A stretch of 64,000 nucleotides of DNA from an uncultured Lachnospiraceae bacterium (GTDB lineage Bacteria; Bacillota; Clostridia; Lachnospirales; Lachnospiraceae), in NCBI GenBank assembly GCA_910579685.1, contig CAJTVN010000002.1, positions 97,074 through 161,073 of the forward strand, read 5' to 3'. Below, piece by piece: positions 41,121 to 49,363 of this stretch. Both the position numbers and the translations under genes were made by a program. The notes under the pieces are model-generated. The model was not told the DNA's origin and searched no databases. It saw only the letters and a list, made by a program, of their open reading frames with translations. The number at the start of each line of letters is the position of its first letter. Position 1 is the first letter of the stretch.

Positions 41121-42503
41121 TTAACCGCAAGTGTCCGCTGGCGAAAAGAGCAGAAGGTCCGGCTCCAGGAAACCCACGGGCTCTCCTGTGATGATCCTGC
41201 CCGAGAGCGGCTCCCTTCCGGGGAGGGCTGCCCGGATATACTCGGGGCTGTAGCCGACCTGGTATCTTTCCCCGCCAATCTCCTTTTCCTCCTCAAACAG
41301 GATCGCCGTTTTTTTATGTAGATGTTCCTTCCGGTAGCCGGCGGACAGGCTTTGCCCCAGCTCAAGCAGAAGATTGCTCCGCTGCGCCTTTACGCTCTCC
41401 GGAACCTGATCCGGCATGGACGCTGCGGCGGTGTTCCTGCGCATGGAATATTTAAAGACGTGCAACTCATAAAACCCCGTCTTCTCCAGGAAGTTTCTGG
41501 TGTCCTCAAACTCCTCCCAGGTCTCTCCCGGGAAGCCTGCGATCACGTCCGTGGTGATGGCCGGGTTATCAAAATAGTTTCGCAGCATACAGACCTTATT
41601 ATAATATTCCCCTGCGGTATATTTTCTATTCATTCTTTGAAGAACCGAATCGCAGCCGCTTTGCAGCGATAAGTGAAAATGCGGGCAGAGCTTTGAAAGA
41701 ACAGAAAGTTCCCTCACAAAATCCTCCGTAATGATTCTGGGTTCCAGGGAGCCGAGACGGATTCTCTCGATCCCGCGGGTTTCCTGAATCTCCCGGATCA
41801 GGGACAAAAGCCTTTGATGCGGAAAACTCCCGTCCGGGGAGAGTGCACCCTTTTCGTCAAAGTCAAGCCCGTAGGAGCTTAAATGGATTCCCGTCAGCAC
41901 CACTTCCCGGTATCCCGCATCCGCAAGCCCCCTCACCTCCTGTAAAATCTCCTCCCTGCCGCGGCTTCTCACCCGCCCTCTGGCATACGGAATAATGCAG
42001 TAGGAACAGAACTGATTGCAGCCGTCCTGTATCTTGATAAAGGCCCTGGTATGCTCCGCCGTTCGCTCCAGTGTCATGGATTCGTACTCCCTCTCCCTCC
42101 CGATCTCTATGAGCGATTTGCCGGAAAGCGTCTTATCCGGCTTTTTGTTTTTTTCTCTCTGCACAAGGAACTCTTCCAGAAGGGGAATCAAATCCTTCTT
42201 CCGGTTATTGCCGACCGCAAGATCAATGCCTGTATCCCGCAGCGCCTCCTCTCCCCCGGTCTGCACATAACAGCCCACGGCCACAATCACCGCCTGCGGA
42301 TTCGTTTTTCTTGCCCGGTGAAGCATCTGCCGGCTTTTGCGGTCCGCAATATTGGTCACCGTACAGGTATTTACAATATAGATATCGGCTTTTTTATCAA
42401 ATGGCACAACCTGGTAACCCCTATCTTCCAGCATTTGCTGCATAACGTCCATTTCATAGCCGTTTACCTTGCATCCCAGGTTGTGTAATGCCACACTTTT
42501 CAT
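41121..42503 (-). CDS. mtaB: tRNA N6-threonylcarbamoyladenosine methylthiotransferase (MtaB)
   Basis: A 460-residue methylthiotransferase with an N-terminal UPF0004 domain (cysteines in NLGCKVNGYE, VNTCTVTN, AVGCYVQT bind the auxiliary cluster), a radical SAM domain (GCNQFCSYCIIP) and a C-terminal TRAM-like region. It adds methylthio to t6A37 of ANN-decoding tRNAs. GCKVNGYE and NTCTVT favour MtaB over MiaB. The ATG at 42503 follows GGAGATCAGA and is preferred over an ATG 12 bases upstream. Confidence 0.93.
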   Translation of the reverse strand: MKSVALHNLGCKVNGYEMDVMQQMLEDRGYQVVPFDKKADIYIVNTCTVTNIADRKSRQMLHRARKTNPQAVIVAVGCYVQTGGEEALRDTGIDLAVGNNRKKDLIPLLEEFLVQREKNKKPDKTLSGKSLIEIGREREYESMTLERTAEHTRAFIKIQDGCNQFCSYCIIPYARGRVRSRGREEILQEVRGLADAGYREVVLTGIHLSSYGLDFDEKGALSPDGSFPHQRLLSLIREIQETRGIERIRLGSLEPRIITEDFVRELSVLSKLCPHFHLSLQSGCDSVLQRMNRKYTAGEYYNKVCMLRNYFDNPAITTDVIAGFPGETWEEFEDTRNFLEKTGFYELHVFKYSMRRNTAAASMPDQVPESVKAQRSNLLLELGQSLSAGYRKEHLHKKTAILFEEEKEIGGERYQVGYSPEYIRAALPGREPLSGRIITGEPVGFLEPDLLLFSPADTCG

Positions 42504-42536
42504 TCTGATCTCCATAATTTTTGTACTGTTTTGTCA

Positions 42537-42565
42537 TTGACTTTTTCACTTAAATCCTTTACTAT
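42537..42565 (+). promoter_or_regulatory. Promoter of the HPr-like gene
   Basis: TTGACT (42537-42542), 17-bp spacer, TACTAT (42560-42565), about 37 bp before the ATG. A second -10, TATACT, overlaps at 20 bp spacing. Confidence 0.65.
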
Positions 42566-42602
42566 ACTAGCATGCAGCAAAAAATAAAGGAGGTAAATTC
42601 CA

Positions 42603-42833
42603 ATGAAAACAATACAGATTTCATTAAATTCCATTGATAAGGTAAAGTCCTTTGTAAACGATATTTCCAAATTTGATTATGACTTTGATTTGGTTTCCGG
42701 AAGATATGTAATCGATGCAAAATCCATCATGGGTATCTTCTCACTGGATTTGTCCAAACCCATTGATTTAAATATTCATGCAGAAGACGGTTTAAATGAG
42801 GTTTTGGAAGCTTTAAAGCCTTATACCATCTAG
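42603..42833 (+). CDS. HPr-like protein without the active-site histidine
   Basis: A 76-residue HPr-fold protein. KSIMGIFSLDL is the HPr motif around the regulatory serine (Ser41 here, Ser46 in HPr). The segment that should read GIHARP is SIDKVK, so the phosphate-accepting His15 is missing and it cannot be a PTS phosphocarrier. Like Crh in Bacillus, it could act only through the serine, for example as a CcpA co-effector. The ribosome site AGGAGG is strong. It is a single-gene unit with its own promoter and terminator. Confidence 0.85.
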   Translation: MKTIQISLNSIDKVKSFVNDISKFDYDFDLVSGRYVIDAKSIMGIFSLDLSKPIDLNIHAEDGLNEVLEALKPYTI

Positions 42834-42854
42834 TTTACATACAATGTGGAATTG

Positions 42855-42890
42855 AAACGGCACATTTCGGTTGCGAGATGTGCCGTTTTT
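42855..42890 (+). terminator. Rho-independent terminator
   Basis: A 14-bp stem (AAACGGCACAT with ATGTGCCGTTT plus three inner pairs), 6-nt loop, ending in TTTTT, 21 bp after the HPr-like gene. Confidence 0.93.
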
Positions 42891-42893
42891 ATT

Positions 42894-42993
42894 TATGCAC
42901 AGGCCCGTGCAGAGGAAATATGCCACTAAAGTGGTGCGCGGGCCGTGCGGCGGGCAGGGCGAAAATCTTCCCCGCTCGATTGTGAAGGCCCGC
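42894..42993 (+). repeat. Structured dispersed element, copy B
   Basis: About 100 bp directly after a terminator. Stem 1 pairs GGCCCGTGC (42902-42910) with GCGCGGGCC (42936-42944), enclosing the hairpin CCAC-TAAA-GTGG. Stem 2 pairs 42952-42959 with 42970-42977. It aligns with copy A at 32995-33092 (shared TTTATGC, CAGG, GAAAT, GTGCGC, GCGG, CTTCCC, GCTC, ATTG in order). Confidence 0.65.
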
Positions 42994-43008
42994 CCTTTCC
43001 AGGCTCTC

Positions 43009-44196
43009 TCATCTCCTGCTGCTCACCACAATAACCTCCTCGGTATCCAGCGCCTTCTGAACCAGCTCGTCGATCTTTTCTTCCAGGTTGGTCTCATGCC
43101 TCTTGATCACGTTCAGATTGGGCTTTGTGACCGGGTGCTTTGCCACAAAAATCGTGCAGCAGTCCTCGTAGGGAAGAATCGAAGTCTCATACGTGCCGAT
43201 TTTCTCCGAAATATCCACGATCTCCATCTTGTCAAAGCCGATCAGCGGCCGAAATACCGGCATCGTACACACCTCGTTTGTCACCGCCAGGGACTGAACG
43301 GTCTGGGAAGCCACCTGACCGATGCTCTCCCCCGTGATCAGGCCCATACACTCCGTATCCTCAGCCAGCCTCTGGGCAATCCGCATCATATACCGCCGCA
43401 TAATGATCGTCAGCTCTTCATGCGGACACTTCTCGTAAATGTACATTTGAATATCTGTAAAATTAATAATATGGAGGTAGATGGGACCGGAATACCTGGA
43501 GACGATCCCTGCCAGGTCCACCACCTTCTGTTTGGCCCTGTCACTGGTGTAGGGAGGGGCATGGAAATAGACCGCATCGATTTTTACCCCTCTTTTGGCT
43601 ATCATATAGCCCGCCACCGGGGAATCGATCCCCCCTGATAACAGCAGCATGGACTTTCCGTTGCTTCCCACCGGCATACCCCCGGGCCCCGGTATAATTC
43701 TGGAATAAATATAGATCTTCTCCCGTATTTCCACATGAAGAAGCACCTGGGGCTCATGCACGTCCACCCTGATCCGGGGAAAAGCGTCAAGAACCGCGCT
43801 GCCTATCTCCCGATTCAGCTCCATAGAATCCATGGGATAATTCTTCCTGGATCTTCTCGCCTGCACCTTAAAAGTAATGTCCTTGTCCGGATAGACCGTA
43901 TCCATATAGCTTACCACGGACTCGCACAGCTTCTCAAAGCCCTCATCCTCCACGTGGACCACCGGACAGATACCCGAGATGCCGAACACGGTCTTAAGGT
44001 TGTCCACCGTCTCATCAAAATCAAACTCCGAGCAGGCTTCCACGTAAACTCTTCCCGGCGTGCGGGATACCTTAAATTCCCCCTCGCAGCGCTTTAAGGC
44101 ATACCTGATCTGCCTCACAAGGGCTTCCTCGAACAGATATCTGTTCTTTCCCTTCACGCCGATTTCCGCATATTTAATCAAAAATGCTGTAAACAT
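43009..44196 (-). CDS. thiI: tRNA 4-thiouridine synthase
   Basis: A 395-residue ThiI with N-terminal ferredoxin-like and THUMP domains (residues ~1-165) and a PP-loop ATPase domain with LLLSGGIDSPVAGYM. It activates U8 of tRNA with ATP for sulfur transfer and may also serve thiamin synthesis. There is no C-terminal rhodanese domain, as in Bacillus, so sulfur comes directly from a dedicated cysteine desulfurase, the gene 77 bp upstream. It ends beside element B. Confidence 0.95.
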   Translation of the reverse strand: MFTAFLIKYAEIGVKGKNRYLFEEALVRQIRYALKRCEGEFKVSRTPGRVYVEACSEFDFDETVDNLKTVFGISGICPVVHVEDEGFEKLCESVVSYMDTVYPDKDITFKVQARRSRKNYPMDSMELNREIGSAVLDAFPRIRVDVHEPQVLLHVEIREKIYIYSRIIPGPGGMPVGSNGKSMLLLSGGIDSPVAGYMIAKRGVKIDAVYFHAPPYTSDRAKQKVVDLAGIVSRYSGPIYLHIINFTDIQMYIYEKCPHEELTIIMRRYMMRIAQRLAEDTECMGLITGESIGQVASQTVQSLAVTNEVCTMPVFRPLIGFDKMEIVDISEKIGTYETSILPYEDCCTIFVAKHPVTKPNLNVIKRHETNLEEKIDELVQKALDTEEVIVVSSRR

Positions 44197-44210
44197 ATCC
44201 GCTCCTTACC

Positions 44211-44255
44211 GCCCGGCGGCCTCCTGCCCGTGAAACGGGAAAGCAGAGGCCGGGC
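44211..44255 (-). other. Large hairpin between the cysteine desulfurase and thiI
   Basis: GCCCGGCCTC pairs with GAGGCCGCCGGGC (a few bases bulged), with an inner CCCG/CGGG stem. It lies just before the thiI ribosome site and has no T-run, so mRNA processing or translational control is more likely than termination. Confidence 0.55.
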
Positions 44256-44273
44256 GTATGATCCATCTTTATC

Positions 44274-45428
44274 CTATCTCCTGGAAAATCTCCTGAGCAC
44301 AGGAATTATATCACACATTGTCTGTAAAGTATAGTTGATTTCTTCCATGGTGGTAAAAACGGAAAAGCTGAAACGAATGGTGGAGCCCAGAAGCTCCCTG
44401 TCAATTCCCATGGCCTGGAGCGTAGTGGAGGGCTGGGGCTTCCTGGCCGCACAGGCGCTTCCGGCCGAGACATAAATTCCTTTATCCTCCAGCGCATGGA
44501 GCAGCACCTCGCTGCGCACTCCCCGGACGGATGCGCTGACCACGTGGGGCGCTCCGTCCCTCCCCGGATGGCCGTTCAGAACCACGTCCGGTATTTTCAA
44601 AAGCCCTTCGCAGAACGCTTCCTTCAATTCGTAGAGCCTCTCCCTCTCCCGGTCAAGATTTCCGTAAATCATCTCCACCGCTTTGGCCATACCGGCAATT
44701 CCCGGCACGTTCTCGGTTCCGGAGCGCAGCCCCGACTGCTGGCCGCCTCCAAAAACCACCGGCTTAATCTTCACTCTCTCATCCACATACAGGAAACCCA
44801 CGCCCTTGGGGCCGTGGATCTTGTGGCCGCTGACGGAGAGCAGGTCAATATTCATTTTCTTGGGATATATCCGGAATTTGCCGAATCCCTGGACGGCGTC
44901 CACGTGGAACAGGATCCTGGGATTCATTTTCCGGATCAGCGCACCCGCTTCCTGAATCGGCTGCAGAGTTCCTACCTCGTTGTTCGTATGCATGATGGAC
45001 ACCAATATGGTCTCCCCCGTTATGGCCCGCTGCAGCTCGGAGAGCGAGACGCAGCCCCTGCCGTCCACCGGAAGATAGGTTACCCGAAAGCCCTCCTCCT
45101 CCAGATGCTTCATGGTCTTAAGGACTGCCGGATGCTCGATCTGCGTCGTAATCAGATGCCTTCCCGCACGGCAGTTGGCAGCGGCGCATCCCCGGATCGC
45201 AAGGTTATCGGACTCGGTGCCTCCCGAGGTAAAGAAAATTTCCTTCTCGTTTCCCTTCAGGTTTTCCGCAATGGTCTGCGTGGCATAACGGACATACCGT
45301 TCCGCCTGCACTCCCTTTCTGTGCAGACTGGAGGGATTGCCGTAATCCTCGCACATAATCTTTTTCATGAGCTCTGCCACTTCGTCAAAGCACCTGGTCG
45401 TGGCAGAATTATCTAAATAAACTTCCAT
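44274..45428 (-). CDS. Cysteine desulfurase (NifS/IscS family, ThiI partner)
   Basis: A 384-residue PLP enzyme. YLDNSATTRCFDEV is the N-terminal signature, SVSGHKIHGPKGVGFLY has the Schiff-base lysine, and SAGSACAARKPQPS the catalytic cysteine on its mobile loop. It takes sulfur from cysteine as a persulfide and, by its place before a rhodanese-less thiI (as for Bacillus nifZ-thiI), supplies tRNA thiolation. No iscU-type scaffold gene is beside it. Confidence 0.93.
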   Translation of the reverse strand: MEVYLDNSATTRCFDEVAELMKKIMCEDYGNPSSLHRKGVQAERYVRYATQTIAENLKGNEKEIFFTSGGTESDNLAIRGCAAANCRAGRHLITTQIEHPAVLKTMKHLEEEGFRVTYLPVDGRGCVSLSELQRAITGETILVSIMHTNNEVGTLQPIQEAGALIRKMNPRILFHVDAVQGFGKFRIYPKKMNIDLLSVSGHKIHGPKGVGFLYVDERVKIKPVVFGGGQQSGLRSGTENVPGIAGMAKAVEMIYGNLDRERERLYELKEAFCEGLLKIPDVVLNGHPGRDGAPHVVSASVRGVRSEVLLHALEDKGIYVSAGSACAARKPQPSTTLQAMGIDRELLGSTIRFSFSVFTTMEEINYTLQTMCDIIPVLRRFSRR

Positions 45429-45458
45429 GATATCACCAGTCTTTCTCTATCTGTTATT

Positions 45459-45489
45459 ATCATATGCCTTTTATGGCATTTGTTGTCAA
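45459..45489 (-). promoter_or_regulatory. Promoter of the desulfurase-thiI unit with a 19-bp spacer and dyad
   Basis: Minus strand TTGACA (45484-45489) and TATGAT (45459-45464) are 19 bp apart, and the dyad ATGCC-N6-GGCAT (45464-45479) lies between them. That layout is typical of MerR-family-controlled promoters. Confidence 0.6.
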
Positions 45490-45523
45490 TATTTCTGATA
45501 AAAACGTCCCCCCAGGACCGCCC

Positions 45524-46267
45524 TCACCTGTCCTCCAGCTGGTACATGATCAGGGAAAGTACGGCCATTCCCGCCGTCTCCGTCCGCAGAATCCGCTTTC
45601 CGAGGGTAACGGGGCTTATCCCGTCCAGGGCCGCAGCCTCCACCTCTTCCCGCTCAAAGCCGCCCTCCGGCCCGATAAAAACCGCCACGTCCTCTCCCGG
45701 CCGCAAACCTTCGATCAGCTGCCTCGTCCTTTCCATCCCTTCCGCCAGCTCGTAGGGGATCAGCCGCACCTTGCAGCGTCTGCTGAAGGCAATGGCCTGG
45801 GACATGGTCATGACCTCCCCAACCTGCGGAACCACGGCCCGGCGGCTCTGCTTGGCCGCCGCCTGCGCGATCTTCTGCCATCTCGCAATTTTCCCGGCCG
45901 CCTTTCTCTCATCCAGCTTGACCACGGCTCTCTTACAGGAGACGGGAATCACCGCAAAGGCTCCAAGCTCCACCGCCTTCTGCACGATGAGCTCCATCTT
46001 GTCCGCCTTGGGAAGTCCCTGGAACAGATAAACCCTGGAAGGAAGCTCAGCCCCATCCTCCTTCACAAACCGCAGAGTGCAGACGATCTCGTCCTCCAGA
46101 ATCTCCTCGATCCCGCAGCGGTACTCCTTCCCGTCCACTCCGTTGCTGACGGAAAGCTCCTGCCCCTTTTTCATTCGAAGCACGTTTTTGATATGGTTTA
46201 CATCCTCCCCGGTGATAACCACCCGGGTTCCCTGTATCTGCGAGGGCTCCACGAAAAACTGATACAT
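45524..46267 (-). CDS. rsmE: 16S rRNA (uracil-1498-N3)-methyltransferase
   Basis: A 247-residue SPOUT methyltransferase. The N-terminal PUA-like domain covers about residues 1-70, and FIGPEGGFEREEVEAA and LGKRILRTETAGMAVLSLI form the trefoil-knot SAM site. It methylates U1498 of 16S rRNA. The ATG at 46267 gives the usual family N-terminus MYQFFVEPSQI; upstream in-frame codons extend into non-homologous sequence. In many Firmicutes it is next to prmA; here the sugar operon separates them. Confidence 0.93.
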   Translation of the reverse strand: MYQFFVEPSQIQGTRVVITGEDVNHIKNVLRMKKGQELSVSNGVDGKEYRCGIEEILEDEIVCTLRFVKEDGAELPSRVYLFQGLPKADKMELIVQKAVELGAFAVIPVSCKRAVVKLDERKAAGKIARWQKIAQAAAKQSRRAVVPQVGEVMTMSQAIAFSRRCKVRLIPYELAEGMERTRQLIEGLRPGEDVAVFIGPEGGFEREEVEAAALDGISPVTLGKRILRTETAGMAVLSLIMYQLEDR

Positions 46268-46337
46268 AAAAAAACCTGCCAATCCGTATGATAAATTCTT
46301 ATCTTTCATCATACTATTGACAGGTAGTTCCTGCAAG

Positions 46338-47378
46338 CTATTTTTGCTTGTCCCAAACCGAATCCCGAAGCACCAGATCCACCGGCAGAATGATTTTTTC
46401 CGGCTTCGCCTTCCGGTTCTGAAGACGCCACTGCAGTGTCTGCACCGCTTTCATTCCCATATTCTTTTTCGCAATATGAAGCGTGGTAAGGCATGGCATC
46501 ACCATGGTGCTGATCTCCATATCGTCAAAGCCGACAATGCCGATATCCTCCGGGATCCGGTACCCCAGCGCCCGCAGCGCATTCATCAGGAGGATCGCCG
46601 CCCGGTCGTTGGAGCACAGAAAGACCTCCGGTATTTCCTCCATGGCTTTCACCCGCCTGGTGATTGCCTCCACATCCTTCGCAAGGACATACGGCTCAAT
46701 GTCACGCAGAAGAGAATATTTCATGGTTTCCACAAGGGCGGTCTGCATGGCTTCGTCCTCCATCACTCCCGCCATGGCCTCCGCATATCCCAGAAAGCGT
46801 TCCTTAATGCTGAGGGAATAATCAAGATCCCCGAAGAAGCCGATCTTCCGGTAACCGCTTCGGATCAGATGGTTCGCGGCGAGAAAGGTTCCGCCCCGGT
46901 TGTCCGCCAGAACGCTGTCCGCCGGATAGCCGTAGGTGGTACTGTCCACCACGACCACGGGAATCCCGTAGACGCTCAGGGCCTCGATCCGGTCCTTCTC
47001 CACCGCTCCCACAATAATGATTCCCGCCACCTTCTGGTTTTCCACACAAGCCGGAACCCTGACCTCCTCGTCCGTAAACTGGATGATAATGTCGTAGCCA
47101 AGCTTATCCGCCTGCCACTCCACCCCGTAGATCACCCTGGAATAAAAATGCATGTCCTGGAAATAGATTTTGCGCACCATGACGCAGATATGCTTGCTGG
47201 AGAATGCCTTGTTATACTTGCCGGACTGTTCCAGATATCCCGTCTCATTGGCAAGCTGCAGGATACGCTTGCGCATGTCCTCGCCCACCCCTTCCTTATT
47301 GTTCAGCGCCAGAGACACGGCGTTGATCGAAACACCGAGCTGATCCGCCAGCTGTTTCATCGTCACTTTCTTTTCCAT
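46338..47378 (-). CDS. LacI-family transcriptional regulator of the GH130 operon
   Basis: A 346-residue LacI protein. VTMKQLADQLGVSINAVSLALN is not quoted further; residues 5-25 form the helix-turn-helix and the rest a periplasmic-binding-protein-like sensor (VFLCSNDRAAILLMNAL, DIGIVGFDDMEIST). It is the last gene of the ABC/GH130 operon and probably represses it until a mannoside binds. The ATG at 47378 follows GGAGGATGCCA. The candidate operator is at 52758-52770. Confidence 0.9.
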   Translation of the reverse strand: MEKKVTMKQLADQLGVSINAVSLALNNKEGVGEDMRKRILQLANETGYLEQSGKYNKAFSSKHICVMVRKIYFQDMHFYSRVIYGVEWQADKLGYDIIIQFTDEEVRVPACVENQKVAGIIIVGAVEKDRIEALSVYGIPVVVVDSTTYGYPADSVLADNRGGTFLAANHLIRSGYRKIGFFGDLDYSLSIKERFLGYAEAMAGVMEDEAMQTALVETMKYSLLRDIEPYVLAKDVEAITRRVKAMEEIPEVFLCSNDRAAILLMNALRALGYRIPEDIGIVGFDDMEISTMVMPCLTTLHIAKKNMGMKAVQTLQWRLQNRKAKPEKIILPVDLVLRDSVWDKQK

Positions 47379-47439
47379 TGGCATCCTCCACGCCCTTCCT
47401 CTCTGCCGCCTGCGGCCTTCCTTCCCGGACAGCCGTTTT

Positions 47440-48516
47440 CTACACGCCCAGCATTTCCCAGATATCCGAAAGCGCCACGTCCGCCCTGCATATTTTATCG
47501 TCTGCGGCGCCGTAATAGATCATAAGCGTTTCCTCCTCAAGCAGCGCCCCGCAGGTAAACACCACGTTGCCAAAAAACCCTTCCTTTTCATATGGGGCCA
47601 GAGGTTCCATAAAGGGGACGTCCATCCTTCGGATCACTTTTTCCGGATGCTCCGGATCCAGCAGATAGATTCCAAGGCAATACCGGTCGTTGACGTCAGC
47701 CGCATGATAGACCACAAGCCATCCCTTCGGCGTTTTCACAGGAACGGCTCCCGCACCGACCCGGCCCGCATCCCAGCTCCCCTCCCCGGAGACCGCAAGG
47801 AACAGCTCCTGCTTTCCCCAGTGAATCAGATCCGGGGATTTTGCCAGCCACATGGAGGGCATTCCGATACCGAAGGGAACCGGACGGTTGAAGGCCACGT
47901 ATTCCCCCGCGATTTTTTCCGGGAAAATCGCCACATCCTTATTCTCCGGCCCGAAGATAATCCCCATTCTCTCAAAATCCACAAAATCCTCCGTCTTCAT
48001 CAGGGAGACGCACACGCCGTTTTCCGTCACCGCAGAGTAGGTAATATAGTACGTCTCTTCGATCTGCGTGATCCTCGGATCCTCCATTCCCCAGGATTCC
48101 TGAGAAGCGATGGGCATAATGCTGGGCTTATCATCAATCGTAAAATGAATGCCATCCTCAGAACGCGCCACGCGCAGGTGGGAGAGGGACGTGAGATTTA
48201 CGGTAAGTTTTCCTCCCCCCGGCCTTTTTCTGAAAACGGATCTGCTGTCCGAATAGTCGAACTGCGTCTGAATCCTTTTGTCATATACTACCGTGGCAAT
48301 CCTGTCCTTCCCCTCTTCGTTCACCACAATCGGGATCTCAATTTTTCCCTCCTCCCTCTGTCTGACAGACTCCGCCACGCGGCACAGGAGAATGATTTCT
48401 TTGCCGCAGCGGGCAACGCCGCAGTTAAACACGCCGTCCACCTGAAAGCGGGGATCGCTGGGCTTTACGTCGGCAGGGGTGAGAAGCGGATTATATACGC
48501 ACCTGTTTATTTTCAT
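47440..48516 (-). CDS. GH130 beta-mannoside phosphorylase
   Basis: A 358-residue five-bladed beta-propeller of family GH130. VDGVFNCGVARCGKEIILLCRV opens blade one, WGMEDPRI carries the conserved general-acid Asp, and DVAIFPEKIAGEYVAFNRP the phosphate-binding region. Family members phosphorolyse beta-1,2- or beta-1,4-mannosides to mannose-1-phosphate. The form resembles the beta-1,2-oligomannan phosphorylases, but linkage cannot be fixed from sequence. No signal peptide is seen, so it acts on imported sugar. Confidence 0.88.
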   Translation of the reverse strand: MKINRCVYNPLLTPADVKPSDPRFQVDGVFNCGVARCGKEIILLCRVAESVRQREEGKIEIPIVVNEEGKDRIATVVYDKRIQTQFDYSDSRSVFRKRPGGGKLTVNLTSLSHLRVARSEDGIHFTIDDKPSIMPIASQESWGMEDPRITQIEETYYITYSAVTENGVCVSLMKTEDFVDFERMGIIFGPENKDVAIFPEKIAGEYVAFNRPVPFGIGMPSMWLAKSPDLIHWGKQELFLAVSGEGSWDAGRVGAGAVPVKTPKGWLVVYHAADVNDRYCLGIYLLDPEHPEKVIRRMDVPFMEPLAPYEKEGFFGNVVFTCGALLEEETLMIYYGAADDKICRADVALSDIWEMLGV

Positions 48517-48524
48517 ATAAATAC

Positions 48525-49352
48525 CTATTTCAGCATAAAGCTGATTCCTTCTTTAAAATACTTGGAAAAACATAAAAACAGCAGGATAATCGGCAGCGTC
48601 AGTATCACGGAGGCCGCATACATGGGTCCGGGATAATTTCCCATGGGCTTGAACTGGGTGGAGATCAGCACATTCAATGTCTGCATCTCGATTTTGGGCG
48701 AAATCAGCATATCCCACATCAGCTCCGACCATCTTCCCATGAAAATGGACAAAAACACAATAGTGCTGATGGACTTGGTTGTGGGGAATGCAATCCTGCG
48801 GATAATCACAAGCGGTCCCGCTCCGTCGATTTTGGCCGCCTCAAACACCGCATCCGGCAGCGTCCGAAAATAATTGATGTACATAAAAATCGCCCAGGTA
48901 GATACGGACAGGGGAAGGATCATCCCGAAATAGCTGTTGGCCATGGCCTTGGAAATCATAAACTTGGGCACCAGAAGGATAATCGCAGGGAAAAACATCT
49001 GGAAAAGCAGGGAATCCATAATAAACTTCTTCCCGTTAAATCTTGCCAGCTTCGTCACCGCATAGCCGATCAGCAGCCCGCACACCACCGAAATAACGGC
49101 CGTGGGAAGGGAGACAATCAAAGAGTTTATCAGCGCCCGCACCCACATCAGGGAATTCCCCGCGCCTCCGGTTCCCATCAGATATTGATAGCTTCTCATG
49201 GTAAATCCGGTCGGAAGCACCTCCTTGTCGATCCGGTCCCAGGGAAGGACGGACTGCACCACCATATAATAAAAGGGGAACAGAGAAATCAGCAGCAAAA
49301 TCATGGTTACCGCCACCACTATTACGGTTCTGGCTTTCTTTTTTCTTTTCAT
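48525..49352 (-). CDS. Carbohydrate ABC transporter permease (MalG type)
   Basis: A 275-residue permease with six membrane helices. AAKIDGAGPLVIIRRIAFPTT is the EAA loop that contacts the ATPase. The ATG at 49352 follows AGGAGGAAGCGG. It pairs with the MalF-type permease 11 bp upstream. No ATPase gene is in the operon, so a shared MsmX-type ATPase elsewhere must energise it. Confidence 0.93.
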   Translation of the reverse strand: MKRKKKARTVIVVAVTMILLLISLFPFYYMVVQSVLPWDRIDKEVLPTGFTMRSYQYLMGTGGAGNSLMWVRALINSLIVSLPTAVISVVCGLLIGYAVTKLARFNGKKFIMDSLLFQMFFPAIILLVPKFMISKAMANSYFGMILPLSVSTWAIFMYINYFRTLPDAVFEAAKIDGAGPLVIIRRIAFPTTKSISTIVFLSIFMGRWSELMWDMLISPKIEMQTLNVLISTQFKPMGNYPGPMYAASVILTLPIILLFLCFSKYFKEGISFMLK

Positions 49353-49363
49353 TCCGCTTCCTC

